Shown: piece by piece, positions 1 to 10,559 of the stretch
Numbering within the stretch: position 1 is the stretch's first letter
Layout: every line of letters begins with the position of its first letter
NCBI GenBank assembly: GCA_963575745.1
Contig: CAUYUJ010020251.1
Location: 62,001 to 126,000, forward strand
Reading direction: 5' to 3'
DNA length: 64,000 bases
Origin: Prorocentrum cordatum
Lineage: Eukaryota > Sar > Dinophyceae > Prorocentrales > Prorocentraceae
Program-made: the position numbers and the translations under genes
The notes under the pieces: generated by a model
Databases searched by the model: none
The model's input: only the letters and a program-made list of their open reading frames with translations
What the model was told of the DNA's origin: nothing

Positions 1-461
1 CGTACAAATCTCCGTATGTGGACATTTGGGCGCCTCAGTGTTGGCAGCAATCCCACGGGGATTGGTCCATGGGAAGTCAGGGTACTGACGGATCGCTGAA
101 TCGATCCATGTGTCTTTCAGGTAGAGACCCGCGACAGAGACCCAGACGAAGAAGAACGCCATGCACGGAGCGGCCGCGGCAGGGGTGGGGATCGGGGCTT
201 CATCTCCGGCAAGCGCGTCCCCAGTCTCGCATGCTGCCTGGGATGCCGAGGTGAGCGAGCCCTGCTTGCTTGAGCGGAGCCAGAACGAGCTGCTCCCATC
301 GGGGCGACTCTGGTTCACATGGTGGTAGCTCATGTCTCCGGTGACTGGGCGGTGGCGAGCAGTCTGTGACTCGGAGGCTGGGCCGTTGCGGATGTTGCCA
401 TCGGCGGGCGCTGGAGCGAGACCTCCAACCTGCATCCCGTGCAATTTGATCGGAGGCATCG
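1..461. other. No recognisable gene
   Basis: This stretch lies downstream of the 3' end of the first copia-like element. Open frames exist on both strands because of the high GC content, but none has a motif, a domain or a composition I recognise. It could contain the 3' untranslated or terminal-repeat part of that element, but no partner repeat is visible at the other end. Confidence 0.4.
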
Positions 462-1968
462 TCATCGGTGGCCGATTGGCGCGGGCAGGGTCCTCCGCGC
501 GGGCGGGGGGGTGGGCGAGCGCGGGCGCGTTGAAGGCTGCAAATCGCTGCAGAATGGAGATGGATCGCGCATGCAACGTGCGACAAACGCACGCGTGCGA
601 ATGAGTGCGGCAGTAGAGATACTAGTGGCCAGTGTACCCGTGGTGGAAGGGGCGGTCTTGGCGATCTCCAGCTTTTCGGCGGCCTTCGCAGCGGCAGGAA
701 AAATGATTGACAACCCAAGGAGATCATGCCAAAGGTGAGCCTTCTTAGGCTCGAAGTGTTTTGCCGTCATATCTGCAACCTGTTGTTTTGTTCTTACGTA
801 TTTGAGTTGTATATGTTTCTGTTCGCATGTCTCCGTAATCCAATCCAAATTAATGCGATGCGTGCGATGAGAGGTGGCGAAGTGCCGGTGCACGCCCCTC
901 GTGTCCGCTCGTAAACACTGCCTCGCTGTGATCTGACGCAATAAGGCTGACGACGGGTGGTGGCGCAGCGTGAGGAGGAGAACGAGGAGCATGTAGTACT
1001 ATGTCATCATATACGACATTGTTGGCGGTAGATGGCGGCGACGTTGGCAACGTCTGCGTTGAGGACCGCGCGCGGGGAGAAGAAGCGCGCGCGGGCGATG
1101 CCCGTCGCGTTGGTGGTTTGCGACGCTTCTTCTTAGCCGCCAGCGCTGCGTCGCCGCGCGCGGCGCGCGCCGCCGCCCCCCAGAGAACGATGGCGGGGGC
1201 AGGCCCTCAGTTCGCAGCGCTGCGTCCGGCGCCGCGATTTCCGACTCGGTGGAAGAGTGGGAGACTACGGTCTGCTTATTGCACGCAGAGTTCAAGGGGG
1301 AGAACGCGCTGGGCCCCACAGGGGCGACGGAGACGCCAGCGGTAAATTTTAACGTGTTAACGCAGTCCGCAAACGTGGCTTCAGTGAACAGCACGGTCGA
1401 AATTTTGTTCGACTCATCACCAATCCATCCGTGCAAGCAGTGAAGCCGCGTGGATTTGAGGTTGCAAACCAGTCGATGTAACCTTTTTAAAATCACAAGG
1501 GCAACTCCACTTGGTGATCTCCCTGGCGAGCATGCAAAGCGGATGCGTGATACCAAATCTGCAAGAACGGGCCAGATACAATATCTTCATGAGTACACTT
1601 GCGGCGTCGGGCCCCAGGGCGCCGACTTCCTCAAAGGCTCTGTCGGTAAACGATGTATCCTCAATGCCGAGAGTGTCAGCGTGTGGGATGGCGTCGTAAA
1701 TGAAGCCCGTGGCGTCGGGCGTGGGTTTCGCAACCGGCGCGGACGGTCGGGATGTGGGATTGTCAACCGGCGCTCTCGACCAAAAATTTGTTGTTCTGGG
1801 CTTTGGCGATGATGGTCGTTTCCGTCGGGATCCAAGCATCCCGGGTAGCTTGGAGACGCGTTCTAGATACCGCTCGATGCATTGATCGGTAAAGCCAAGC
1901 ATATCGTGTCGAATCCCACGTACGTTAGATGCTGACGTGTACTGCTTGCGGTGGTGTGCAGGAAGCAT
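462..1968 (-). pseudogene. Copia copy 1: RT thumb and RNase H
   Basis: Frame 1417-1968 contains ASVLMKILYLARSCRFGI and AREITKWSCPCD, the conserved connection after copia RT. Frame 999-1556 continues LHRLVCNLKST, then FADCVNTLKFTAGV and KQTVVSHSSTESEIAA, the copia RNase H core with the SSTE-S-E-A block. Frame 462-992 ends it with IQLKYVRTKQQVADMTAKHF. The RNase H would degrade the RNA of the RNA:DNA hybrid. The gene is split by two frameshifts, and the C-terminal ~80 residues after the GLSIIF segment look like read-through into non-coding DNA. Confidence 0.8.
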
Positions 1969-1971
1969 ACG

Positions 1972-2899
1972 TCAGATCGTGCTCATACACTTGTCGAAAA
2001 CGTCCAGTGGTACTTTCCAAGCGTCTTGGCCACGCCCCAAAGTAGTGGTCGTATTTCGTGGGCGGATCCAGTTAGATACAACTGTGCCGTAACAGATCCC
2101 ATTCCTTTTTGAGGTTGTCAGTGGGTCCTGCCATATTGAATTCGTCGACGTAAACGGACATAATGAGGTCGAACTCGTCAGGTTTACACACGCGTTCCCA
2201 GCCGGGAATGGAGAGGAAGCCCACGGATTCGAGACTGGCACGGCAGTGTCGTTCCTGGAAGACACCTGCTAGTGGGTGGCCGTGCAGAGCAAGTCGTAGG
2301 CGGCGCACGGGCTTCTTCTACTTTGCCCAAGATGATGGTGGTCTCCAGTTGGGCAAGGTGATCCACGTATCCACCGGGTCAACGCGACCGTCGCCATACA
2401 GCAGGGCCTGCGCATATGCACCCAGGGCGTCGCTTCGTTGACCTCCGTTGCCAGGCAAAAGGGCGGCGGCGTCGCCCAGCTTGGGGGCCTCGATATGAGA
2501 GGCGCTCGAAGCAGCGTCGGCGAAGACAGCAGGGCCGCCTCCGTCCTTCACGTTGTCGCCCTGGACCACGGCGCGTCCTCTGCACTCCTGGGGCTCGGGT
2601 GGAAGTTCAGCGAGTTTGACAGAAGAAAGCTCCAGGATGTTCGCGAAGTGGACCATGTTGTTTTCTTTGCGGGCGTCGCGTACAACGTCGTCACGATCCA
2701 TCGCCACGTCGAGCATCCATGTCTGTTTCTTTTTCCAAGCTTTCGTATTATTTCCGAAATGCTTCCTGTGCTCGAGGTTCGGCCGCGACCTTTTTCTTGG
2801 TGGGGTTGCGGGTGGCGAGGTTGCGAGTGACGATGTAGGGCCGTATCCAGTGGGTGGGCTCAAGCTTGCTTCTGTGGCTCTGTTTGTGATCCTGAACAC
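1972..2899 (-). pseudogene. Copia copy 1: reverse transcriptase
   Basis: Frame 2318-2899 carries the fingers and palm start (RGRAVVQGDNVKDGGG, HIEAPKLGDAAA, DALGAYAQALL and TWITLPNWR). Frame 2072-2308 continues with LALHGHPLAG, ESVGFLSIPGWE and MSVYVDEFNMAGP. The catalytic YVDD is YVDE here, so one metal-binding Asp is lost. Known dinoflagellate copia RTs have the same blocks in the same order. At least two frameshifts separate the pieces and the 3' part (1972-2070) is in yet another frame. Confidence 0.8.
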
Positions 2900-4238
2900 G
2901 AGGCATCATGGGCGCCATGTTGGACTTGTTGGTCATCACGTGCGATCGCGCAAGGCTTGCAGGAATTGCATCCGGCGCTGGGCGGTAAGAGAGTACAGTG
3001 GTGATGTCGCGTGGTCCGTCGGGAAGCAGCGCGTTGGCGATGCGCCTGTCCGCTGTGCCCGCCGCGGTCTCGTCCCTGATCGCGGCGTGGTCATGGATGT
3101 CGTGCGTGATGCGTCGTTTCGCAGTGGACCAGGGTGGTCCGTCGCCGTCGGTTGTCTGAAATCGACTGTTTTTTTTGTCTGTGCGAGTCCAGATGCGAAG
3201 GGCAGAGTCGCGGCGGACCTTCCGCGCGCGAATGACGTCCTCAGCAAACTCCCGTTCTGCCGTTCGTTCTTTCTTGGACATCGCATCCCAGAACTCTAGT
3301 GGCGCAAAGTCTGGTCGAGCGGTAGCCTGGGCGCGAGTGTTCCGACCGAGGATGTTGATCTTCCCATCGGTGGTGATCTCGGGGCGCTGATAGAATCGAA
3401 CGATACGCGCCCAGGGCTCGCTGAGATGGCAGTGGTCGTTAGCGGAACCGCCCCACGCGTCGCGGAATAATTCCTCCCCTTCGAAGCTCGACGCGGCTTC
3501 GAAGCTGCGAATGACGTCGGTTTTGTCGACTGGTATGGGGATTCCAATGACGTCGTCTGCGGGGCGGAACATCTGAGTCCGCGGTGTACGAATGTGACGT
3601 GGGATAGCCTCACCGCGCTGTTTCCTATCGTCGGGCTCTGGAGCCGGAGCCGAAGGCTCGGGTGCCTTTAGAGGCGACCCTCCGCAGCCCAGAGCTTCAG
3701 GGTGTTCTGGTGTAGTAGAAACCGAGAGACAGGGGTCATCCCATTCTGCTGGGTGCAGGAGAGGTGGATCACCCTGTGCAGGGACGCCCAAAGGCCGAGA
3801 GGTTTGAAACGAAATCAACTCGCGTTTCTCTGGGCTGTGGTGTCGTAGGAGCCCTTCGCGGACAGGACAAACTGGTCCCTCGTCAGGAATCGTAATGTCC
3901 TTGACGCGATGAACGTGGCAGTGTTCCCCGTCAGGGTTCTGGGCATAGGTTGCGGCGTCGATGGCGGGGTAGTCGCCAGACCATCGCCCGCCAGAGTGGA
4001 GGTGGTAACCCATAGACAAACCCTCTCAAGTAGTCTCGTCAAACTTTGCCGCGGACTTCTCGAGGTCCGGGTTGGGGCATTTCCAGAAGATACGAATGCC
4101 ACATGGAACTAGGTGTCCTTTGAAGGAGTCTCCGAAGTGAACTTCGTGTGAAGAGAAGTCGACGTATGCATCCAAGGTTGCAGCAACTCCATGACGCGGT
4201 CGGGTTGTGAAGTTGCGGCCACAACGCCATGCCTGCAT
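2748..4238 (-). pseudogene. Copia copy 1: integrase C-terminus and linker to RT
   Basis: The frame 4026-4238 gives VHFGDSFKGHLVPCG, then the frame 2748-4019 (423 residues, the longest in this element) begins GYHLHSGGRWSGDYPAID. This matches the segment after the copia integrase that reads FVGY-like, then GG-WSGD. It is followed by a long acidic and Pro-rich linker and by EFWDAMSKKERTAEREFAED, a helix typical of the run-in to RT in these elements. The last ~100 residues are probably out of frame with the RT in 2318-2899. Confidence 0.7.
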
Positions 4239-5147
4239 GGCTTCTTTCCATCATTCGTGACCATGTCCTGAGCTGTGGAATACAGCTCTCGTGCCCGGTA
4301 TGACAGACTTAACCGCGCGCTCGGCCGCGCCGTTGGTCTGTGGCTGGCGCGGCGCGCTGGTGCCGTGTCGCCATCCCAACTGTGGGCATGTTTTTTGCAG
4401 TTCCCCAGAATTATCAATGCAAGTATGTTTGACCTCTTCGTTGGGCGCGAGGAACTCCAGGAATGATGCCTTAATTGTCTCGGCGTCTTTATGCTTCGCT
4501 GGGCATGCCATATTTGCGCCCGTAGACTTGCCCAGCACAACCAGAGCGCACGTGTCTCCGTACTTGTCGGCTGCATCATCCGCCGCGAGTCCGACGCGGC
4601 CTGCAGTCAGAGCCTCGCCGGACTGTTGTGGTACAAGTGATTCATATTGAATGTCATCGGCGGTAGGGTCACGAGGCGGGCGCCGTCGCCGACATGGCGC
4701 GCTGCGCACCAGGACCCGCGCACAAATCTCAATATGGATGCTTTGGGTTGTGAGGGATGTAGTGCGAGGGATCGATGCGAGGACGTGGTCTGCCTGGCAA
4801 TGCAGGTGTGACCGCCGGCTCAGTCGCCAGAGCCTGTTGTTTGGTCGCACGTAGTTGTCTGCGGCGTCGGTTCTGGCGCTGCCACCTGCGCTGGTTGGTC
4901 CTCGTGTGTAGTGGGCGCCAATGACCACGAAGAGCACCGCGATGCAGGAACATCTACGTAGGTCAGGGGGCGGAATCTTCTGCAGGTTGTGAGTGTCGCG
5001 CTCTGGGATTCGTTCGGTGGCGCGAACTCTGTGCCATTGACCGCGAGGGTCTTGTAGTAGGTAGCCAAGATTAGGACCCCAAAGCTGTCTGAAACCATCT
5101 TCCCGAGACAAATGCCCCACTGATAGTGCCGCAGGGCAATCTGTCAT
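4109..5147 (-). pseudogene. Copia copy 1: GAG-pre-integrase and integrase core
   Basis: The frame 4251-5147 starts with a pre-integrase segment (VGHLSREDGFRQLWGPNLGY, residues 10-29). The integrase catalytic core has Asp in LAADDAADKYGDT (about residue 190), Asp in CIDNSGEL (residue 245) and Glu in GAAERAVKS (residue 276), the D-D-E triad with the PQTNG motif just before the Glu. Some residues between 60 and 170 look out of frame. The protein would insert the element cDNA into the genome. After about 4250 the frame shifts into 4109-4579, where HTSTSLHTKFTSETPSK continues the domain. Confidence 0.8.
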
Positions 5148-5170
5148 AGCCGGGGCCGAACTGGAGAGGC

Positions 5171-5521
5171 CTATCTGCGGCAGTGTGAACTTGATATGCT
5201 CGTTGGTGACTCGGTCGCCGTCGGCTGTCTCGAGGATGCGTTCGCGCCCTTACCGTACTCGAATGGTCTCGCGCGGTAGAAGGTCAAACTTTTCTTGGAT
5301 GTGATGGGCGGAGCCGCTGTCCAATCTCCATGTGCGCGATAGCGCTGCCGTAGACCGCATGGGCGTCGGTGTAGGCGTTGCCGCCGACGCGTGGGTTGCA
5401 GCGGGCGGTGTTGTGGGATCGTCGTGCAACCGCTGGGCGTCCTCCTGCGCCGTGCGGAGCGCACGCGCACTGGCCTGCAACCACCAATCAAGTAAGACGT
5501 CAGGAGCGTCGACCTTGTCAC
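5171..5521 (-). pseudogene. Copia copy 1: aspartic protease
   Basis: The frame 5250-5480 contains TWRLDSGSAHHIQ, the retropepsin active-site loop (D-S-G) preceded by the usual hydrophobic or Trp context of copia polyproteins. The catalytic Asp codon is at 5319-5321. The remainder of the protease runs into the overlapping frame 5171-5521, which carries TESPTSISS-like remnants, so a frameshift lies shortly after the active site. The enzyme would cleave gag-pol inside the particle. The Asp is intact but the domain is truncated. Confidence 0.65.
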
Positions 5522-5635
5522 CTCTGCAATGTGATGGTTCCGTCCATTTCTACATGTCGTGTTCTACCGTGTTGGTAGTAATGTCCGCGTTGTCAAGGTC
5601 AAATATGATATCCCGCTTCGCCCAGATGGACAGGG

Positions 5636-6458
5636 TCATAATCCGCTCGCGAGAAACAGCGGCGCGGTCACGTCGTCGATCGCATCGGCCTGCAGCAGGT
5701 GACTGAACGCGATCGCGAGTGGACGGTGAGCGGCTGCGATGTCTGGATGGAGAACGGCCGCTAGTCCCGTCGCCCCTGGTGGGAGAGCGGCCACGGGAAG
5801 AGCCCCGGTGGGAAGCCCTAGACGTTGAACGTGAACTCTGCGGAGGGCGGGGTGGTCAGCCGCGACTCCCGGGAGATCCCGAGTCGCAGCGCCCCCCGCG
5901 CTGTGGAGACGGCGACCCTCGTTGTGACCAACGTGCGCCCCCCGGGCTGCGGGGGCACTGTCGGTCCTTGTAGGGCGGCTGCCTCCTGCCCCCCGCGCGT
6001 CGCGGGGAGGGCGCGCTGTTTCGGCTGTCTTTGCTGCGCTGCCGAACGGGGCTCTGGTCAAGAGTCTTAGCATTGGGGTTGATGTGAGCGTTGCGGCTCC
6101 GGTCGCCGTGCTTGCAGATTTGCTCCGGGTCTGCGTAGAATGTGCACGCTGGCGCGCGGGGGCATGTGCAGCGATCTTCCTTAGGGCAGGATCCAGCCTT
6201 GGCGACAGCAAAGCAGAATTTCTGCCGAGGTTTGTCTGTCGTCGCTGGTGCAGCATAGCGACCAATAAGAGGACCGTCTGTCGCGGTGGCCCCGATCGCG
6301 GGTAGATGATCGTTGAGTTGGTCGCGTAGTCGGGCGATTGTTAGAACTTGTATGTAACATCTTGCACCTTTCCCCACTCTTGCGCCTCCCAGATTTGAAC
6401 GCTGCGCAAATCGCAGAGTCGTGTCTGCTCGATTCGTGTGTAGTTCGAGGTTGTCCAA
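5636..6458 (-). pseudogene. Copia copy 1: gag C-terminus with CCCH-type zinc-finger remnant
   Basis: One frame (5856-6458) contains KFCFAVAKAGSCPKEDRC, spaced C-x8-C-x5-C like a CCCH zinc finger (C-x8-C-x5-C-x3-H), but the final His position is Arg, so the finger is probably broken. It is followed by a basic Ser/Arg/Pro/Gly-rich tail. Such CCCH fingers replace the CCHC zinc knuckle in the nucleocapsid of many dinoflagellate copia-like elements and would bind the element RNA. The second overlapping frame (5636-6265) covers the junction toward the protease. Confidence 0.5.
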
Positions 6459-6473
6459 GACGCGTTGCCGAAG

Positions 6474-6890
6474 TCACTCGCGCGTTCGATTAGGGTCGGT
6501 GGGGGTCATTTTGTTGTAGTCGTGTATGTGCTGCTTCATCAGGTAATGTCGTCGTATCTGAGCTCGAGATAGTGACTCCAGTATCTTCGCGTCGGGTGGT
6601 TCGCGGCATTCCCATAATAGGTTGTCCCAGCCCACAATGAACAGTTGGAAGTCGTCGTCACGCATGCGTAATAATTGCAGACGCTCAAAGTCGTGCAGGG
6701 TGTCGTCGACTGCGGTGACCTTGTAGGACTGTGGTATCGTCCAGTAGATTTGCCGGCCTTTGAGCACGCGGCCGGCTTTGTGTCCCTGAGCTGTGAGGTT
6801 CTTGATGCGGTAGCGCAGTGCAGAATTCAGAACAGCAGTGAGTCCGGCTGCGCGTTTGCAGCCGATACTTTCGAAGTGCCGCTGTCTTGA
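6474..6890 (-). pseudogene. Copia copy 1: gag capsid-like domain
   Basis: Residues include AAGLTAVLNSALRYRIKN, VDDTLHDFERLQLLRMRD and SLSRAQIRRHYLMKQHIHDY. The all-helical character and the position between coiled coil and zinc finger resemble the capsid part of copia gag (UBN2-like). A dinoflagellate copia gag usually has such a segment of roughly 150 residues just before the nucleocapsid. The frame ends at a stop at 6474. Recognition rests on context and composition more than on a diagnostic motif. Confidence 0.5.
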
Positions 6891-8056
6891 AGGTCGTCGT
6901 TGGTCGTCGTGGGTTGTTCTGCAACGCGTAGAAATGCATGGGCATTGGCAGGGCGCCCAGAAGCGCTGCCAAAGTTGTTGCGAGCCATCTGTTGCCACTA
7001 ATGCGCGGCAGTTGTGGTGCGCGCACGGTGCCGGACTCCTTGATTGGAGTCGCGGAAGTAGCAGGGACGTGTGACAACGTCTGCGAGGGAACCGGCTGCG
7101 TTGGAGAAAGAGGTCGAAAAGGAGAAACGTGACGCGTCCACGCAGAGACCGCGGCTGAGGCGGCGCCTGGCGATGTACGTCGTGCATGGCCTGTGCGGAT
7201 GTCACCATCGGCGTGCGTGGGAGCTGGTCGATGGTCTGGAGGTGGTTGGTGGAGCTCAGTGTAGCTGACGCGCGAGGTCAGTGTAGCTTCGTTGGTCCTG
7301 GCGCTGTGCTGCATCTGTTGGCCACTCTGATGAAGACCACGTAACTCGACGTTGGTATCGTGGGTCCGCTGGGAATACCTGTCCAGCCTGCGCTCAAGGT
7401 ATCGGGGTCGTTGGTTGTCTGCTTCGCGCTCGTGTTCCAAACGGGCTAGGATTGAGTCGGCCCGTGCTTTGTCAGCGTCTCTTTCCTGGGAGATCTGGGT
7501 GAGTCGTATCTGCGCGCGGTCCGCCGCCTGCTGCACCTCGGCCATGCGGGCTTCGAGGGGGGCAAAATCGTAAACCGAAGTCGGGGTGCCCAGCTGATCA
7601 GTCTGGGCCCGTGCAACACGCAACTCAGCCAGCGCAGTCCGTAGTTCGGGGATCTGCTGCTCGACCTGGGAGACTCGGTTCTCGAGCGTTGCCGCGCGTC
7701 CTTCGCAAGGTTCCAGACGGTGAGTGAAGGCCGTCTCGGCACCGCGCAGCTTACCATCAAACTCGGACGTGAGGGTGGTGTGGGTGGAGTGTATCGTGGC
7801 AGCATGCAGTTGGACCTGGGTGCGAAGTGTATCCAAGTCCTCACGTAGCTGAGAGTCCGTGGGTCCATGTACCTCCATAGGTGGGGTCTGTCGTGCCATC
7901 AAGAGCTCATCGAGTAATGTCCTGACAGCAGCAGCAAGTGTATCCCTGACGGCCGCAAAGGCGTGCCTGCATCCGTTAGAGGTAGTCGTGAAGCGCCTGG
8001 ATCGTTCTGGAGTCGGCACCTCGGTGTGACTCCATCTGGTCGACCTGGGATTGCAC
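6870..8056 (-). pseudogene. Copia copy 1: gag coiled-coil region
   Basis: In the next frame the product holds about 250 residues rich in Glu, Arg, Ala and Leu with heptad-like spacing, for example LENRVSQVEQQIPELRTALA and RQLTQISQERD-like segments followed by RADSILARLEHERE. This predicts a long coiled coil, as in many copia gag proteins, which drive particle assembly in the cytoplasm. The C-terminal quarter (from about 7200 down to 6870) has lost clear coding character and the frame changes near 6880. Upstream, the first part before DELLMARQ (around 7900) is also likely out of frame. Confidence 0.55.
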
Positions 8057-8752
8057 CTAAGATATGATCGATCGATCCTCAGCGATCCTGGCGCCGACCA
8101 AGGCAAGAGCATGTCGCAGCTCCTGTCTGATGGTGGCCGTCTGATCGGCCAGACCCGATAGCTGTTGGGTCGTGTAAGTTTCAACCTGGTCTCGGAGCTC
8201 TGCCAGGTCACTGGCAGCGGGAAGGGATTGCGCAACAAGGTTGCGCTGCTGAGAGCCGTGCCGGGAGCTTCGTTGAGAGGGGCTGTGGCTGGCATGCCGA
8301 GTGGGATAACGAAAATGATACCTTTCGGGAACCTGTCGCTGAAACGTCCGTCCAGTGCGATTCTCTATGGCCCGCGCAAGTTCTGACACAGAGACGTGCG
8401 TTGGCGACGGGGCCTTGGCCCAGCGGCGGCTGCGCGCGAGAGCATTGCCACCGGCGCTCGTGTCAGCGAAGGTGGGCGGGGTGGCAGTAGGCGTAGCGAA
8501 GACAGCGTCGGCTCCGACGACAGACGGGGCAACGGCGGGTGCGGCCACCGACGGGCGTGACACGGATGCATCAGGCGCCGCGGGAGGCGAACCCAGCCGT
8601 CTTCGCGAAGGTCGAGGCGCGCGAGCACGCGGGGGCGGCGGGAGCATCGGATAATCGGGTAAGAGCTCGCCGAGTGCAGCCGCGAATGACGCAGCACTGG
8701 TTTCACCTGAAAGAGGGGATATAGGTATCACAGTTTCTCTTGTCCTCTCCAT
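8057..8752 (-). pseudogene. Copia copy 1: gag N-terminal part
   Basis: An open frame of 231 codons begins at an ATG whose A is at 8752 and ends at a stop at 8057. The product opens with a Pro/Ala/Ser-rich region, then a segment RSSRHGSQQRNLVA, and then a helical stretch with LAELRDQVETYTTQQLSGLA and RQELRHAL that looks like the start of a coiled coil. The reading frame appears to continue past the stop for about 30 more sensible residues (VQSQVDQMESHRG), so the stop is probably a mutation. The start choice is the first ATG followed by gag-like composition. The true start could lie further upstream, because the frame stays open. Confidence 0.55.
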
Positions 8753-9237
8753 GGCGCCGTCGCGAGAGTGCGCCGTCGAGGAGATCAAGCGGCGGAATCC
8801 AAAATGACGCGACATGCAACAGCAAACAACGGATAAGGAAAGGCTGATAACCTGTGTGTATAGGGAGACGGCCGAAGGGCCGTTCCTATACGGGGTCCGT
8901 AGGTAGGAGGCGAAGAGTAGGACTCCTTTTCCAGTGCATTGCACAGCCAGCAGTGCACCGTTGTCCTTTAGCCAATACCTGAGCCAATACAGTTGCGGGA
9001 GAAAGGGTGCAGTAGGAAAGTGAGCGGACTTCACCCCCCGTCCTTCGTGCCTCATGCGGATGGCTGCCGTCGTGCTGCCCGCGCAGGGCCTCCGACCCGA
9101 CGCCTCCGTCGCTCGCCTGCGCGGGCCGGCCGCCGATCCTCGAAGTTCGAGGCTCGAACTGCGAGGGTCGAGGGAGGCGAGGAGAAAGAGGCGGGAAGAG
9201 GAGAGGGAGGAGGGGGAGGGATGAGGAGGCGGAGGAG
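8753..9237 (-). other. Leader region upstream of copia copy 1, with an imperfect hairpin
   Basis: No gene is seen. An imperfect inverted repeat at 8859-8890 pairs TATAGG with CCTATA and ACGGCC with GGCCGT around a short GAAG loop. A purine-rich stretch (9170-9237) leads into the microsatellite. The position directly before gag suggests a 5' untranslated leader or terminal-repeat remnant. A tRNA primer-binding site was not identified. Confidence 0.35.
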
Positions 9238-9278
<41 letters not shown>

Positions 9279-9579
9279 CTGATGATGCTGATGCTGATGC
9301 TGATGCTGATGCTGATGCTGATGCTGCTGATGCTGATGCTGATGCTGATGGTGGCGATGATGCTGATGACGGTGATGCTGATGATGATGCTGATGATGAT
9401 GTTGACGATGATGATGATGGTGGTGATGCTGCTGATGATGATGATGGTACTGATACTGATGATGATAATGATGATAATGATGATGATGATGACGATGACG
9501 ATGATGATGATGATGCTGATGATGACGATGCTGATGGTGATGATGCTGTTGATGCTGATGCTGATGCTGATGCTGATGC

Positions 9580-9644
<65 letters not shown>

Positions 9645-9680
9645 GCGATGGCGATGATCATGATGATGATGATGATGGTA
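9238..9680 (+). repeat. GAT/ATG trinucleotide microsatellite, ~440 bp
   Basis: The tract is an almost pure run of GAT units with interspersed GCT, GGT and GAC variants, densest at 9240-9278 and 9580-9650. It creates artificial open frames of poly-Asp, poly-Met and poly-Ile on the two strands. These are consequences of the repeat, not genes. A second, similar tract lies at 38550-38950. Confidence 0.95.
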
Positions 9681-10022
9681 AGGAGGAGGAGGACGGAGGC
9701 TTGTAGTGTATTGCTGATGCCTTGAGGGTAGGCGTAATCCTGTCCAGTCGGGTGGGGCACATGGGCTCTCTCATCCTTGAAGCGGTGCTCGTAAAGTTTG
9801 GGATGACGATCCTTCTGGTCCCAGAGTTTCAGCACAGACCATTGTTGGCACTCGGTACTGGTGGACGGTATGTTGGGTCAGCATGCTCCGAGACAGCCAC
9901 CTTTTTTCGGCACCTAAGGTTTGACGGGAGGGTGTGCTCTACGGTAGCTCGTATCGCCGCCTACATGGCAGGTGAGAAGTCATCACGCGTATCTCACCGC
10001 CTGCTCTACCACATGAAAGATC
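9681..10022. other. No recognisable gene
   Basis: Unique-looking sequence between the microsatellite and a minisatellite. I see no motif, hairpin or coding signal in it. Confidence 0.4.
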
Positions 10023-10510
10023 GCCATCCTGGTGGTGACGGCGGGGACCGCTCCACAACATGGCAACATGAAGAACCTGTTCTGCAGCAGGCCGGGACGC
10101 CAACCGAGGGGTGACAGGGGGGCCCTACTCCACCTCAGGGCGGAACACCACCCTAGGGGTGACACTGGCGGGCAGCTCTCAGGCAGAACGGGTCTCCTCC
10201 CCAAGGGTGAAAGGGGGGAGGGCCCACGCCGTTGCCTCCAATGTCGCCACTGTAGAGGGCCAGGGGGACCTGCTACACAGAAGAGCGGGCCGCCTCCCTG
10301 GGGAGGACCTGGGGGGCCCGCTCCGAAGCTGGACATCTCTCCATCCTAGGTGTGCCAAGGGGGACCTGTTCCAACGCGGAGTCATCGCCACTCTAGGGGT
10401 GACGGGTGGTCGGCTCCCCAGCAGGACGGATCGCTGGCCTACGGGTGACAGGGGGAACTTGAGCCACAGTAGGGCGGAACGTCACCCTGGGGATGATAGG
10501 TCAACGCATC
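10023..10510 (+). repeat. Degenerate minisatellite, units of about 60 bp
   Basis: About eight imperfect units share a core resembling CCTAGGGGTGACAGGGGG followed by a variable half containing CAGNAGGGCGG. The cores can be followed at roughly 10032, 10109, 10154, 10205, 10345, 10393, 10441 and 10488. Spacing varies because of internal deletions. All reading frames stay open on both strands, which is a by-product of the composition. No protein is proposed. Confidence 0.6.
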
Positions 10511-10559
10511 CTCGTGGGCAAAACAGTTACATACCGTCGTTCGACCAAGAGGAAGCGGA

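Larger units (their letters stand above)
462..8752 (-). mobile_element. Degenerate Ty1/copia-like retrotransposon (copy 1)
   Basis: Read on the minus strand, the segment gives the canonical copia order: gag with coiled coil and zinc-finger remnant, aspartic protease (LDSGSAHHI), integrase with D-D-E, linker, RT with YVDE, and RNase H. The parts lie in several frames with internal stops, so it is a decayed copy. The total coding length of about 8.3 kb fits the large copia-like polyproteins common in dinoflagellates. I could not find a pair of long terminal repeats. A GAT microsatellite lies upstream of the 5' end and an unrecognised region follows the 3' end. Family assignment is from remembered protein motifs, not from a search. 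Confidence 0.85.

Noticed and set aside
8753-8830. CATTTTGG on the minus strand before copia gag as a possible spliced-leader relic
   Set aside because: Only an 8-nt word matches exactly, about 12 of 21 overall, which is close to chance.
8859-8890. Hairpin before gag as a transcription terminator
   Set aside because: Bacterial-type terminators do not apply here; it is reported only as an inverted repeat.
8993-9725. Asp-rich and Met-rich plus-strand frames
   Set aside because: They are direct translations of the GAT repeat in different frames.
8057-9835. A 592-codon minus frame running from the gag start through the GAT microsatellite
   Set aside because: The part above 8752 is poly-Ile/Ser from the microsatellite and GC-rich spacer. 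Only 8057-8752 has protein-like content.
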